This document shows, one piece after another, positions 51,141-59,432 of a stretch of 64,000 nt of DNA. Source of the DNA: WHSW01 sp963851045 (GTDB taxonomy: Bacteria; Actinomycetota; Thermoleophilia; Solirubrobacterales; 70-9); assembly GCA_963851045.1 (NCBI GenBank), contig CAWKNC010000002.1:682001-746000 (forward strand). The letters are read 5' to 3'. The notes below the pieces were generated by a model. The model ran no database searches. It was not told the origin of the DNA and was given only the letters and a program-made list of their open reading frames with translations. A program made the translations under genes and the position numbers. Each line of letters begins with the position of its first letter. Within the stretch, counting starts at the first letter, position 1.

Positions 51141-51608
51141 GTGTTTGCCACTGCTCGAATGATCGCGGAGCGCATGGATGAGGACGGCTTCACGCTTGTA
51201 GAGCTACTGGTCGTGATGCTCACGATTGGGATTCTCGCGACGATCGCGATCCCCACGTTCTTTACCCAGAGCGGCAAGGCGCGCGACGCTGGGACCAAGA
51301 GTGACCTGCGCGCGCTCGTGCAACACGTCGAGAACTGCCGCGTCGACACGACCAGCTATCGCTTCTGCGACGAGACCTCGGAGCTCAACGACACCGGGGG
51401 CCTGACGTTCGGAACATCTGCGGGTGACGTGGGAGTCGTTTCGGCTGACCATTCAACCTTTACGGCCTACGGGATATCGAAGGCCAAGACCGACGGCTCG
51501 AACCATCTGTATATCTGGCAGCGCGCCGGCGGCGATACCAACCGGTTCTGCCTGAAGCTGAACTTCCAGGCGCTTAACGCCGGCGGTTGTTCGAACTCAG
51601 GCTGGTAA
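51141..51608 (+). CDS. Type IV pilin-like protein
   Basis: About 155 aa. Class III prepilin leader ending DEDG, cleaved before FTLVELLVVMLTIGIL with Glu at position 5 of the mature protein. The N-terminal helix is followed by a small beta domain with four cysteines (two near NCRVDTTSYRFC, two near FCLKLNFQALNAGGC), likely disulfides. GTG 51141 is chosen because GAGGAA lies 6 bases upstream; TTG 51135 and ATG 51159 are alternatives. No pilus assembly, ATPase or peptidase gene is adjacent; the Tad genes at 30-33 kb use a different pilin class. It overlaps the convergent gene by 12 bases. Confidence 0.85.
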   Translation: MFATARMIAERMDEDGFTLVELLVVMLTIGILATIAIPTFFTQSGKARDAGTKSDLRALVQHVENCRVDTTSYRFCDETSELNDTGGLTFGTSAGDVGVVSADHSTFTAYGISKAKTDGSNHLYIWQRAGGDTNRFCLKLNFQALNAGGCSNSGW

Positions 51609-52490
51609 GACGCCAGTCTCCTTCGCCTCGTCCTGAAGGCGACGCGCGACGGCGGCGCTCGCTTGACAGAGCTTGTCGAGCTCGGTCGACGACTTCTTGT
51701 GTCCCTTGGCGTTGCACACCAGCGATCCGGCGACGAGCTCGAAGGCGTAGGCCTCGGGTGAGTTTTGTTCGAGCCAGACCAGGAAGCTGGGGGAGAGGAC
51801 CTGGCGCGCCTTGTTCATGTCGTCCCGCTCGCCGATGAAGATCTCATACTCCTTGTCGACCGCCGCGGACTCCTGCTCGACGCGCTGGCGCTTGCGAAAC
51901 ACATCTTCCATCCCGTCCATGAACCGAAAGCCCACGCGCCGCTGGCAGAAGAGCTCCTGGAGGTAGGGCGCCGTGTTTGGCAAATCGGTCATCACCAGCG
52001 TGAAGTGGACGTAGGTGGTCTGCTTGTTGCCGTCTGAATCCCGCGATTCGTCCTCGTAGGTGAAGAGGACGAGGCTGCCGTCGATGCCGCCCGGCAGGAC
52101 CCCGTTGAAGCGCTGCTGGGCGTAGCGGCGGTCGCCCTTTCGTAACAGCGGTGTCAGCGGCGGCAGCTGTGACTTGCCTGAGACCCGGGTGAGCCCGCGC
52201 CCGGTCGAGTAGGCGTTGAAGAAGTCCTCCTGCGCCAGATTGTTGGCGATCAAGAACACCACGAGCGACGCCAGGAGAATCACCCCGGCGGCGGCTGCAG
52301 CGCCGATCGCCAAGCCGGCGCTCGGCCCGACCACAGCAAGCGCGATGACGGCAAGGACTCCGGTGATGATCAGCGTCGCCGGATGACGGAAGAGCCGGCG
52401 CAGGTGAGGGCCGCGGGTGTCGTCGCTGTCCTCAGGAACCGGCGGCAGATTCTCGGGAGGCGGTGGCTGGTAGGGCTCGGGCTCGCTCAC
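51597..52490 (-). CDS. Membrane protein with DUF3137-like cytoplasmic domain
   Basis: 297 aa. A Pro-rich N-terminus (PYQPPPPENLPPVPED), two adjacent membrane helices (about 38-55 and 57-85), then a soluble domain of about 200 residues: LPPLTPLLRKGDRRYAQQRF, VHFTLVMTDLP, GFRFMDGMEDVFRKRQ, FLVWLEQNSPEAYAFELVAGSLV. The plan of two helices then a domain beginning GRGL and ending FELVxGxLVV resembles DUF3137 proteins; no function is established. The 275 bases before its start contain the mraZ control region on the other strand. Confidence 0.72.
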   Translation of the reverse strand: MSEPEPYQPPPPENLPPVPEDSDDTRGPHLRRLFRHPATLIITGVLAVIALAVVGPSAGLAIGAAAAAGVILLASLVVFLIANNLAQEDFFNAYSTGRGLTRVSGKSQLPPLTPLLRKGDRRYAQQRFNGVLPGGIDGSLVLFTYEDESRDSDGNKQTTYVHFTLVMTDLPNTAPYLQELFCQRRVGFRFMDGMEDVFRKRQRVEQESAAVDKEYEIFIGERDDMNKARQVLSPSFLVWLEQNSPEAYAFELVAGSLVCNAKGHKKSSTELDKLCQASAAVARRLQDEAKETGVLPA

Positions 52491-52661
52491 GCGCGGCAGC
52501 CTAGTGCAAGGGCGGTTGCAGCAGAAGGGCTCCTGAGGTGGCCTTCAGCAGGTGCGCTCATGGCCTCAGTTGCGGCTCTGCGATGCGGCATCTCGGCGGT
52601 CGCGACAAGCGGCTAGCAAGTCCGTCCGACGGATCGAGTCCACTTCCAGGCGTCGTTTGTG

Positions 52662-52693
52662 TTGCAAAGTGGGACACAGTGGGTTAGCGTGGC
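52662..52693 (+). promoter_or_regulatory. MraZ boxes overlapping the division-cluster promoter
   Basis: GTGGG at 52669-52673, GTGGG at 52679-52683 and GTGGC at 52689-52693 are direct repeats with a 10-base period. This matches the known MraZ operator form (repeated GTGGG separated by 5 bases), where MraZ represses its own operon. TTGCAA (52662-52667) and TAGCGT (52685-52690), 17 bases apart, could be the -35 and -10, so bound MraZ would cover the promoter. Confidence 0.8.
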
Positions 52694-52710
52694 CCAACGA
52701 GTTGACCCAG

Positions 52711-52763
52711 GGACCGGGGTGGTGAGGCTCCTCCCACCTCGCCACTCCGGTCCAAATTTCTTT
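52711..52763 (+). terminator. Terminator-like hairpin in the mraZ leader
   Basis: The arms 52711-52727 and 52737-52753 pair over 17 bp, with two G-U wobbles and no mismatch, around a 9-base loop, followed directly by AAATTTCTTT and two bases later by the mraZ ATG. This is the best intrinsic-terminator structure in the window, yet it lies between the MraZ-box promoter and mraZ. It may be an attenuator or a protein/ribosome-sensing leader. No Shine-Dalgarno precedes the ATG. Confidence 0.65.
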
Positions 52764-52765
52764 GC

Positions 52766-53206
52766 ATGATCTCCTTCCGCGGTCAATACGACCACAGCCT
52801 CGACGCCAAGGACCGCCTCACCGTTCCGGCGCGCTGGCGCGGGCCGCTCTCGGACGGAATCGTTCTCGTTGCCGGGCTCGACCCCTGCGTCGAGGTGTTC
52901 ACGCCGCAGGGTTATGAAGACTGGAGCCAGCGCTGGCTCGCCAGCCTCAACCGCCTCGGGCGCAAGGGCCGGATGATGTACCGGCGCTTCAACGCTTCCG
53001 CATCCGACGAGGCGCTTGACTCCGCGGGCCGGGTCCGGCTCGCCAAGCATCTGATCGAGCACGCCGGCCTCGAGGGGCCCTGCAAGGTCGTCGGCGTCGG
53101 CGATCACGTCGAGCTCTGGAACCCCGAGCGCTGGGCCGCCCACTCCGCCGAGCTCGATGAGCATGCCGAGGCGATGGCCGAGGAGCTCTCGGGGTTGGGG
53201 GAGTAG
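52766..53206 (+). CDS. mraZ: Transcriptional regulator MraZ
   Basis: 146 aa with two AbrB-like SpoVT/MraZ halves: N-terminal FRGQYDHSLDAKDRLTVPARW and C-terminal ASASDEALDSAGRVRLAKHL, each with the DxxGR-type DNA-contact loop. The first loop has Asp in place of Gly (DAKDR). MraZ forms ring multimers and represses the division/cell-wall operon through GTGGG repeats, which are present upstream. First gene of the cluster; rsmH follows 9 bases later. Confidence 0.95.
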   Translation: MISFRGQYDHSLDAKDRLTVPARWRGPLSDGIVLVAGLDPCVEVFTPQGYEDWSQRWLASLNRLGRKGRMMYRRFNASASDEALDSAGRVRLAKHLIEHAGLEGPCKVVGVGDHVELWNPERWAAHSAELDEHAEAMAEELSGLGE

Positions 53207-53215
53207 CGGCGCGCG

Positions 53216-54202
53216 ATGGCCACACTGATTCGGATGCCCACAACGCACCTACCAGTCCTCGCGCCGGAGTTGATCGCGCTCACCGATCCCGAGCCCGGTG
53301 ACGTCGTCGTGGATGCCACCTTTGGAGGCGGCGGCCACGCCAAGTTGGTCGCTGATCGGATTGGCCCGACCGGGAAGCTCGTCGCGATCGACCGCGACCC
53401 GGCAGCCGCGGCCCGCTTCGCCGCGCTCGAGCCCGATCTCGGCTGTCAGGCCCGCTTCGAGCCGGGCGACTTTGCCACCGTCCTCGATCGGCTCGCCGAC
53501 GAGGGTGTTCACGCGAACGTCGTGTACATGGATCTCGGCGTTTCGTCGATGCAGATCGACAACGCCGACCGCGGCTTCTCCTATGCCTCCGATGCGCCGC
53601 TCGACATGCGGATGGACACCAACCAGGATCTGACCGCTCGCGAGCTCGTCAACGAGTGGCCCGTCGCGAGGATCGCATCGACACTTCGCGAGCTCGGCGA
53701 GGAGCGCCATGCGCGCTCGATCGCTTTCGAAATCGAGCGCCGCCGTCCGCTCGAGACGACCTCTGAACTTGTCGAGGCGATCCGCGCCGCCGTGCCGCCC
53801 GCCTATCGCTTCGGCCGTGGCCATCCGGCCAAGCGCAGCTTTCAGGCGATTCGGATTGCCGTCAACGGCGAACTCGAGTCGCTCGACCACGGTCTCGAAT
53901 CCGCGTGGAGGCTCCTCGTCCCGCACGGACGGTTCGCGGCGATCGCGTTTCACTCACTCGAAGATCGCCGCGTCAAGCGGTCGCTGGCCGCTCGTGCGAC
54001 CGGCTGCATCTGTCCGCCCGAGATTCCGGTCTGCGTGTGCGGCCGCGAGCCCGAGGCCGAGCTGATCAACCGCCGCGCGGTCAAACCCTCTGAGGACGAG
54101 ATCGAGCGTAATCCGCGGTCGCGATCGGCACGCCTGCGTGTCGCCCGCAAGCTTGTCGATGCAGGAAGTCCCCGCTCAGAGGGCGAAAACGCGCGGAGGT
54201 AG
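53216..54202 (+). CDS. rsmH: 16S rRNA (cytosine-1402-N4)-methyltransferase
   Basis: 328 aa. HLPVLAPELIALTDPEPGDV then the SAM-binding loop VVDATFGGGGHAKLVADRIG; DLGVSSMQIDNADRGFSY; the C-terminal FHSLEDRRVKRSLAARATGC with a cysteine cluster (CICPPEIPVCVCG). It methylates C1402 of 16S rRNA in the P site. ATG 53216 adds 6 residues before a second ATG at 53234 that is nearer the family norm. Conserved partner of mraZ. Confidence 0.95.
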   Translation: MATLIRMPTTHLPVLAPELIALTDPEPGDVVVDATFGGGGHAKLVADRIGPTGKLVAIDRDPAAAARFAALEPDLGCQARFEPGDFATVLDRLADEGVHANVVYMDLGVSSMQIDNADRGFSYASDAPLDMRMDTNQDLTARELVNEWPVARIASTLRELGEERHARSIAFEIERRRPLETTSELVEAIRAAVPPAYRFGRGHPAKRSFQAIRIAVNGELESLDHGLESAWRLLVPHGRFAAIAFHSLEDRRVKRSLAARATGCICPPEIPVCVCGREPEAELINRRAVKPSEDEIERNPRSRSARLRVARKLVDAGSPRSEGENARR

Positions 54203-54204
54203 TT

Positions 54205-54897
54205 ATGGCGGCGACTGCAACAGCAAGATCCACCGCGCCGGCTCGGCGCAGTCCCGCACGACGGGTCGCGAGCGCGCCTCGTCGCGCTCCCAAGCGCCAC
54301 ACTCCCGTCACCGGCTTCGTACCGGTCGCGGTCGGCGCAGTCGGCGGTATCGCCGATTCGGGAATCTTTCTCTGGCTGACCCGCAGTCGCCTTTGGATCG
54401 GACTCCTCGGCAGTCTGCTGGTCGGCATCGTCGCCCTCAACGTGCTCGCGCTCGGCTTCAGCGCCTCGTCGAGCAACGCCGCGGGCGAGGCCGAGAATCT
54501 CGCGCGCCAGAACTCAGCGCTGCGAGCTCAGATTGCGACGACGCTTTCCAGCGAGCAGGTGCAGGGCACCGCCAGCGAGCTCGGCCTCGTCGTGCCGGAG
54601 CCGGGAGCTATCCGCTACGTCAGCCCCGCACCGGGCGACGCGGCTCGGGCGGCTGATCGTCTGCGCGATGGAGACTTCGCGGTTGCGACCGCCATCGTCC
54701 CGTCCGCGGTCACCCCTGCCACGACCGAGGCTGTCGTGGCCACGGAGGTCGCGACCACTGATCCCGCGCTCGTAACCGATCCTGCGACCACGGCCGAGAC
54801 CACCGCACCGCCCGTCGACCCGGTCGCCACAACCCCACCGGCCACCGAGACCGCCGCCGTCCCAACAACCGACACGGGGTCGGTCGTCGCTCCATGA
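54205..54897 (+). CDS. ftsL: FtsL-like bitopic division protein
   Basis: 230 aa. A basic cytoplasmic N-terminus (about 1-55), one membrane helix (about 68-90, WIGLLGSLLVGIVALNVLAL), then a short coiled coil AGEAENLARQNSALRAQIAT (about 97-118) and the VQGTASELGLVVPEPGAIRY segment seen in FtsL/DivIC proteins. A Thr/Ala/Pro-rich extracellular tail of about 80 residues is unusual in length. GGAGG precedes the ATG. Position between rsmH and the transpeptidase is the standard place for ftsL; the symbol rests on position and topology. Confidence 0.8.
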   Translation: MAATATARSTAPARRSPARRVASAPRRAPKRHTPVTGFVPVAVGAVGGIADSGIFLWLTRSRLWIGLLGSLLVGIVALNVLALGFSASSSNAAGEAENLARQNSALRAQIATTLSSEQVQGTASELGLVVPEPGAIRYVSPAPGDAARAADRLRDGDFAVATAIVPSAVTPATTEAVVATEVATTDPALVTDPATTAETTAPPVDPVATTPPATETAAVPTTDTGSVVAP

Positions 54898-56582
54898 ATC
54901 TGATCGACCGCCGCCTCGGTCTCTTGTTCGCGGCGTTCGTAGCTCTTCTGGCGTTGGTGATGGTCAGGGCCGCATGGGTCCAGGGCGTCAACGGCGGCTC
55001 GCTCAGCGCCGAGGCCCAGAGCCAGCAGATCGAGAACATCGTGGTCCCGGGCTCGCGCGGGACCATCTACGACCGCAACCGCAACGAGCTGGCCGTCTCG
55101 GAGGACGCAGCCACGGTGATCGCGACGCCTTACCAGGTCGAGAACGCCCCGACGACCGCGAACAAGCTCGCGAACATCCTCGACATCTCCGAGAACGAGG
55201 TGCTCGAGGCGATCTCTGACCGCAGCTCCGGTTTCGCATACATCCATCGCAAGGCGACGCTCGGACAGGCCGCCGCGATCGAGGGCCTGGATCTGCCGGG
55301 CATCGCGCTTTTGCCCGACAGCCGGCGCATCTATCCGCAGGGCGAGCTCGCCAGCCAGGTGATCGGCACCGTCGGTGTCGACAACCAGGGGCTGACCGGC
55401 CTCGAGGCCTCGGAGGACGACCTCCTGCACGGCACCGATGGCGAGCGCGAGGTGGTCCGCGACGCGCTCGGTGATGAGCTCGAGCGCAACACCCTCGACG
55501 CGGCGCTGGCCGGGGTCGACATGAGGCTCAGCATCGATCGCAACATCCAGGCGGAGACCGAGCGGGTTCTAGCCGGCATCGGTGAGACCTACCAGCCAGA
55601 CGGCGCGACGGCGACCGTCGTCGACCCACGCAACTCCCAGGTGCTCGCGATGGCCAACTACCCGACCTTCGATCCATCCGATCTCGCCAGCGCCAAGCCG
55701 GAGGAACTCGCGAACATGGCGACCGGGTTCGCATATGAGCCCGGCTCGACCTTCAAGGCCTTCACGGTCGCGGGCGCGCTCGACGACGGCGTCGTCACCC
55801 CCGAGACGACCTTCCCGCTCGGCCCGACGATCCAGGTTGCGGATCGAACGATCGGCGAATCGCACGACGTGGGCTACGGCACCCTTACCGTCGCCGACAT
55901 CCTCAAGTTCTCGTCGAACGTCGGCGCGGTGACGATCGGTCTCGCGCTCAACGACCACTTTGGTGACTCCCAGTACGGCGATCGCTTCGATTACTGGGTC
56001 CGGCGCTTCGGCTTCGGCCAGCCGACCGGGATCCAGTTCCCGGGTGAGGAGCAGGGGATCCTGCTCGACCCCAAGGACTACTCAGGCTCGACCATGGGAA
56101 ACCTGCCAATTGGCCAGGGTCTCTCGGTGACGCCGATGCAGATGGTCGCCGCCTACTCCGCGATCGCAAACGGCGGCGTCCTGCGCACGCCACAGCTGGT
56201 GCTCGCGGAGAATGGTGAGCGCATCCCAGAGGACCCCGGCGAGCGGATCATCACCGAGAGGGACGCCGCGGAACTGCGGTCGATGCTCGAGGGCGTCTTC
56301 GCTGCGGGCGGCACCGCGCAGGAGGTGAGCGTCCCCGGATACACGCTCGCCGGCAAGACAGGCACCGCGCAGAAGGTCGACCCCGACACCGGCACCTACT
56401 CCGAGTCCGAATACGTCGCGTCGTTTATCGGCTTCGCGCCAGCCCACGATCCCCAGCTGCTCGTTTCGGTCGTCGTCGACAACCCGAAGGGTGACATCTA
56501 CGGTGGCACCGTCGCCGCTCCTGCCTTCGGCGAGATCGCGAAGTTCGCGCTCCCGTATCTAGGCATCGCACCCAATTCCTAG
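54894..56582 (+). CDS. ftsI: Class B penicillin-binding protein (FtsI/PBP2-type transpeptidase)
   Basis: 562 aa. N-terminal membrane helix (about 8-28), a PBP dimer domain opening GSRGTIYDRNRNELAVS, and a transpeptidase domain with S285-T-F-K288 nucleophile motif, S340-S341-N342 and K488-T-G490. It cross-links septal peptidoglycan in the periplasmic space. The ATG overlaps the ftsL stop (ATGA). Its place in the cluster makes it the septal enzyme rather than an elongation PBP. No PASTA domain is present. Confidence 0.93.
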   Translation: MNLIDRRLGLLFAAFVALLALVMVRAAWVQGVNGGSLSAEAQSQQIENIVVPGSRGTIYDRNRNELAVSEDAATVIATPYQVENAPTTANKLANILDISENEVLEAISDRSSGFAYIHRKATLGQAAAIEGLDLPGIALLPDSRRIYPQGELASQVIGTVGVDNQGLTGLEASEDDLLHGTDGEREVVRDALGDELERNTLDAALAGVDMRLSIDRNIQAETERVLAGIGETYQPDGATATVVDPRNSQVLAMANYPTFDPSDLASAKPEELANMATGFAYEPGSTFKAFTVAGALDDGVVTPETTFPLGPTIQVADRTIGESHDVGYGTLTVADILKFSSNVGAVTIGLALNDHFGDSQYGDRFDYWVRRFGFGQPTGIQFPGEEQGILLDPKDYSGSTMGNLPIGQGLSVTPMQMVAAYSAIANGGVLRTPQLVLAENGERIPEDPGERIITERDAAELRSMLEGVFAAGGTAQEVSVPGYTLAGKTGTAQKVDPDTGTYSESEYVASFIGFAPAHDPQLLVSVVVDNPKGDIYGGTVAAPAFGEIAKFALPYLGIAPNS

Positions 56583-56592
56583 ACTCCACTCG

Positions 56593-58074
56593 ATGGAGCT
56601 GCGAGAGCTACTCGCCGGCGCCGACGTGGTTGAGGTCGTGGGCGACCCCGCGAGCGAGGTCACCGCACTCACCTACGACAGTCGCCAGGCGCGCTCGGGA
56701 ACACTGTTTTTCTGCATTCCGGGGTTCACGGTCGATGGGCATGAGTACGCGCCGTATGCGGTGCAGGCGGGGGCCACCGCGGTCGTAGTCGAGCGACCGT
56801 TGGAGCTCGACCCCGGGATCGTTCAGGTGCGCGTAGGAGACGCCCGCGCGGCGATGGCCCACGCGGCGGTGCGTTTTTACGGCGATCCCACCGCGGAGCT
56901 GCGGGTCGCGGGCATCACCGGAACCAATGGCAAGACGACGACCGCGTTCCTCGTCCGCCACATCCTCGAGCGCCAGGGCGTGCAGACCGGTCTGCTCGGC
57001 ACCGTCAAGCGGATCGTTGCGGGCGCCTCGGAGCCGGTCGAGCGGACGACTCCCGAGGCGATCGAGCTCCAGGAGACGTTTCGCCGGATGGTCGACGGCG
57101 GCGACCGCGCCTGCGCGATGGAGGTCTCGTCGCACGCGCTCAGCCTCAACCGGGTCGACGGCATCCGCTTCGCGGTCGGTGCGTTCACGAACCTGACGCA
57201 GGATCACCTCGACTTCCACCACGACATGGAGGACTACTTTCTCGCCAAACGGCGCCTGTTCGTTGGCGATCGGGTCGAGCGCGCGGTGATCAATATCGAT
57301 GACACCTACGGCGACAAGCTCGCGGCTGAGTTCGACGCGACCACCTTCTCCGCCGCCGGCGACCCGCGCGCCGAGCTGCGGGCGGTCGATCTGAGCTTCG
57401 ATGCGGCCGGTTCGCGCTTCACCTGTGTCGGCTTCGACTCGGAGCTTGCCGCCACCGTGCCGCTTCCCGGCCGCTTCAATGTCGAGAACGCCCTCTGCGC
57501 GCTCGGCATCGCGGTTGGTCTCGGGATCGAGTTAGCCGACGCGGTCGCGGCCCTTGCCGACGCTGACCGCGTCCCGGGCCGTTTCGAGCCCGTAGACGAA
57601 GGCCAGTCGTTCGCCGTATTGGTGGACTACGCGCACACGCCGGATTCGCTCGAGAACGTGCTGGTCTCGGCCCGACAGATCACCCCCGACGGCCGTTTGA
57701 TCTGCGTTTTCGGCTGCGGCGGGGACCGCGACCGCGACAAGCGGCCGCAGATGGGCGCGATCACGGCCAGGCTGGCCGACGTTGCGATCGTCACCTCAGA
57801 CAACCCTCGCTCCGAGGAGCCGGCGGCGATCGTCGCAGAGGTCCGCGAGGGCATGAACGAGGCGACCGCGGAGATCGAGGTGGAGGTCGACCGCGAGGCC
57901 GCAATCGCCCTCGCTCTCGGCCACGCGCGGCCGGGAGACACGGTCGTGATCGCGGGGAAGGGCCACGAGCAGGGACAGGAATTCGAGCACGGGCGAAAGA
58001 TCCCGTTCGACGATCGCGAGGTCGCCCGGGAGCAGCTGCGGGCCGTGGTCTCGGCCGCGAGCGCGCGCACGTGA
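56593..58074 (+). CDS. murE: UDP-MurNAc-L-Ala-D-Glu:meso-diaminopimelate ligase
   Basis: 493 aa. N-domain uridine-binding region LTYDSRQARSGTLFFCIPG, P-loop GITGTNGKTTTAF, carbamylated-Lys region and the C-domain motif DNPRSEEP; DNPR is the meso-DAP specificity motif, so this wall uses DAP. It adds the third amino acid of the peptide stem. TAGACT (56580-56585) is exactly 7 bases before the ATG, overlapping the ftsI stop, so an internal promoter giving a leaderless murE message is possible. Confidence 0.95.
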   Translation: MELRELLAGADVVEVVGDPASEVTALTYDSRQARSGTLFFCIPGFTVDGHEYAPYAVQAGATAVVVERPLELDPGIVQVRVGDARAAMAHAAVRFYGDPTAELRVAGITGTNGKTTTAFLVRHILERQGVQTGLLGTVKRIVAGASEPVERTTPEAIELQETFRRMVDGGDRACAMEVSSHALSLNRVDGIRFAVGAFTNLTQDHLDFHHDMEDYFLAKRRLFVGDRVERAVINIDDTYGDKLAAEFDATTFSAAGDPRAELRAVDLSFDAAGSRFTCVGFDSELAATVPLPGRFNVENALCALGIAVGLGIELADAVAALADADRVPGRFEPVDEGQSFAVLVDYAHTPDSLENVLVSARQITPDGRLICVFGCGGDRDRDKRPQMGAITARLADVAIVTSDNPRSEEPAAIVAEVREGMNEATAEIEVEVDREAAIALALGHARPGDTVVIAGKGHEQGQEFEHGRKIPFDDREVAREQLRAVVSAASART

Positions 58075-59432
58075 TCGAGCTCGCACCCGAGCGCATTCGC
58101 GCGGCTATCGGCGCTGGGATTGCGGGCGAGGGCGCCGACGGCCGCCCGGCCAAGGCGGTGATCGACTCGCGGCTGGTCGACGCTGGGGACCTCTTCTTCG
58201 GTCTCACGGGTGGCTCGCACGACGGCGGCGACCACGCGGCCGCGGCGATCGAGGCCGGTGCCTGGGGCGTGGTGGTCGAGCAGGCCAGGGCGGCGAGCCT
58301 CACGGGCAGCGGAGCCTGGATATTCGGCGTGGTAGATCCTCTGGACGCACTCCAGCGGCTCGCCCGGGAGTGGCGACACGAGCTGGACTGCCCGGTCGTC
58401 GGGATCACGGGTTCGACCGGAAAGACCTCGGTGAAAGACATCACCCGGGCGCTCCTACCGTCGCGAGTGCACGCCAGCCCTGAGAACTTCAACACCGAGA
58501 TCGGATTGCCGCTGACGATCCTCTCGGCGCCGTCGGAGACCGAGACTCTGGTGCTCGAGATGGCAATGCGCGGCCTCGGCCAGATCGCCGAGCTCTGCGA
58601 GATCGCCGAGCCAGATGTCGCAACGATCACCAACGTCGGGCCCGTTCATCTCGAGCTGCTCGGGACGATGGAGGCGATAGCGGAAGCGAAGGCCGAGATT
58701 CTCAGCGGTATCGGTGAGAACGGGCGTGCGGTGATCCCAGCTGATGCCGAGGCGCTGGAACCGCACCTTTCGCCGACACTTGAGACGGTCACCTTCGGCC
58801 CCGGCGGAGCGGTGCACGCTCGCGAGCACCGCGTCGAGGGTGACACGATGCGAGCACTGATCGCTGGCCCGCTCGGCGAGGCCGAGTTCGAGCTCGGCTT
58901 CACTGAACTGCACAATCTCGCCAACGTCGTCTGCGCCGTTGCGATCGGTACCGCGCTCGGCGTCGAGCCCGCCGCGATGGCCGTCCGGACCGCCGACATA
59001 TCCTTCTCTCGCCTGCGCGGCGAGCTGATCCGTCTGCCAGGGGGTTCGCTGCTGGTCAACGACTGCTACAACGCCAATCCGATCTCAATGCGCGCGGCGC
59101 TCGAGGACCTCGCCATCCGGGCGGTCGACGGCGGGGGCCGGCGCATCGCGGTGCTCGGTGGTATGGGCGAGCTTGGCCCCGACGGGCCGGGCTATCACCG
59201 AGAGGCCGGAGCCCACGCGCGCGAGCTTGGCATCGACTTCGTGGTGGGAGTCGGCGAGCTGGCTCGTGACTACGCCCCCGACGATTGGGCGCCAACCCCA
59301 CCGGAGGCGGTCACGCCGGTCCGCTCGCTGCTTGGCGAGGGCGATGTGATCCTCGTGAAGGGCTCGCGCGCCATCGGGCTCGAGGCCTTCACTGATGCTT
59401 TGCTGGCCGCGGCAACGGAGGACCGCGAGTGA
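58071..59432 (+). CDS. murF: UDP-MurNAc-tripeptide:D-Ala-D-Ala ligase
   Basis: 453 aa. Motifs: VIDSRLVDAGDLFFGLTG, P-loop GITGSTGKTSVKD, the ENFNTEIGLPLTIL stretch typical of MurF, MRGLGQIAELCEIAEPD and VNDCYNANPISMRAALEDL. It adds D-Ala-D-Ala to complete the pentapeptide precursor. GTG start overlaps murE (GTGA) and the end overlaps mraY (GTGA). Confidence 0.95.
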   Translation: MIELAPERIRAAIGAGIAGEGADGRPAKAVIDSRLVDAGDLFFGLTGGSHDGGDHAAAAIEAGAWGVVVEQARAASLTGSGAWIFGVVDPLDALQRLAREWRHELDCPVVGITGSTGKTSVKDITRALLPSRVHASPENFNTEIGLPLTILSAPSETETLVLEMAMRGLGQIAELCEIAEPDVATITNVGPVHLELLGTMEAIAEAKAEILSGIGENGRAVIPADAEALEPHLSPTLETVTFGPGGAVHAREHRVEGDTMRALIAGPLGEAEFELGFTELHNLANVVCAVAIGTALGVEPAAMAVRTADISFSRLRGELIRLPGGSLLVNDCYNANPISMRAALEDLAIRAVDGGGRRIAVLGGMGELGPDGPGYHREAGAHARELGIDFVVGVGELARDYAPDDWAPTPPEAVTPVRSLLGEGDVILVKGSRAIGLEAFTDALLAAATEDRE

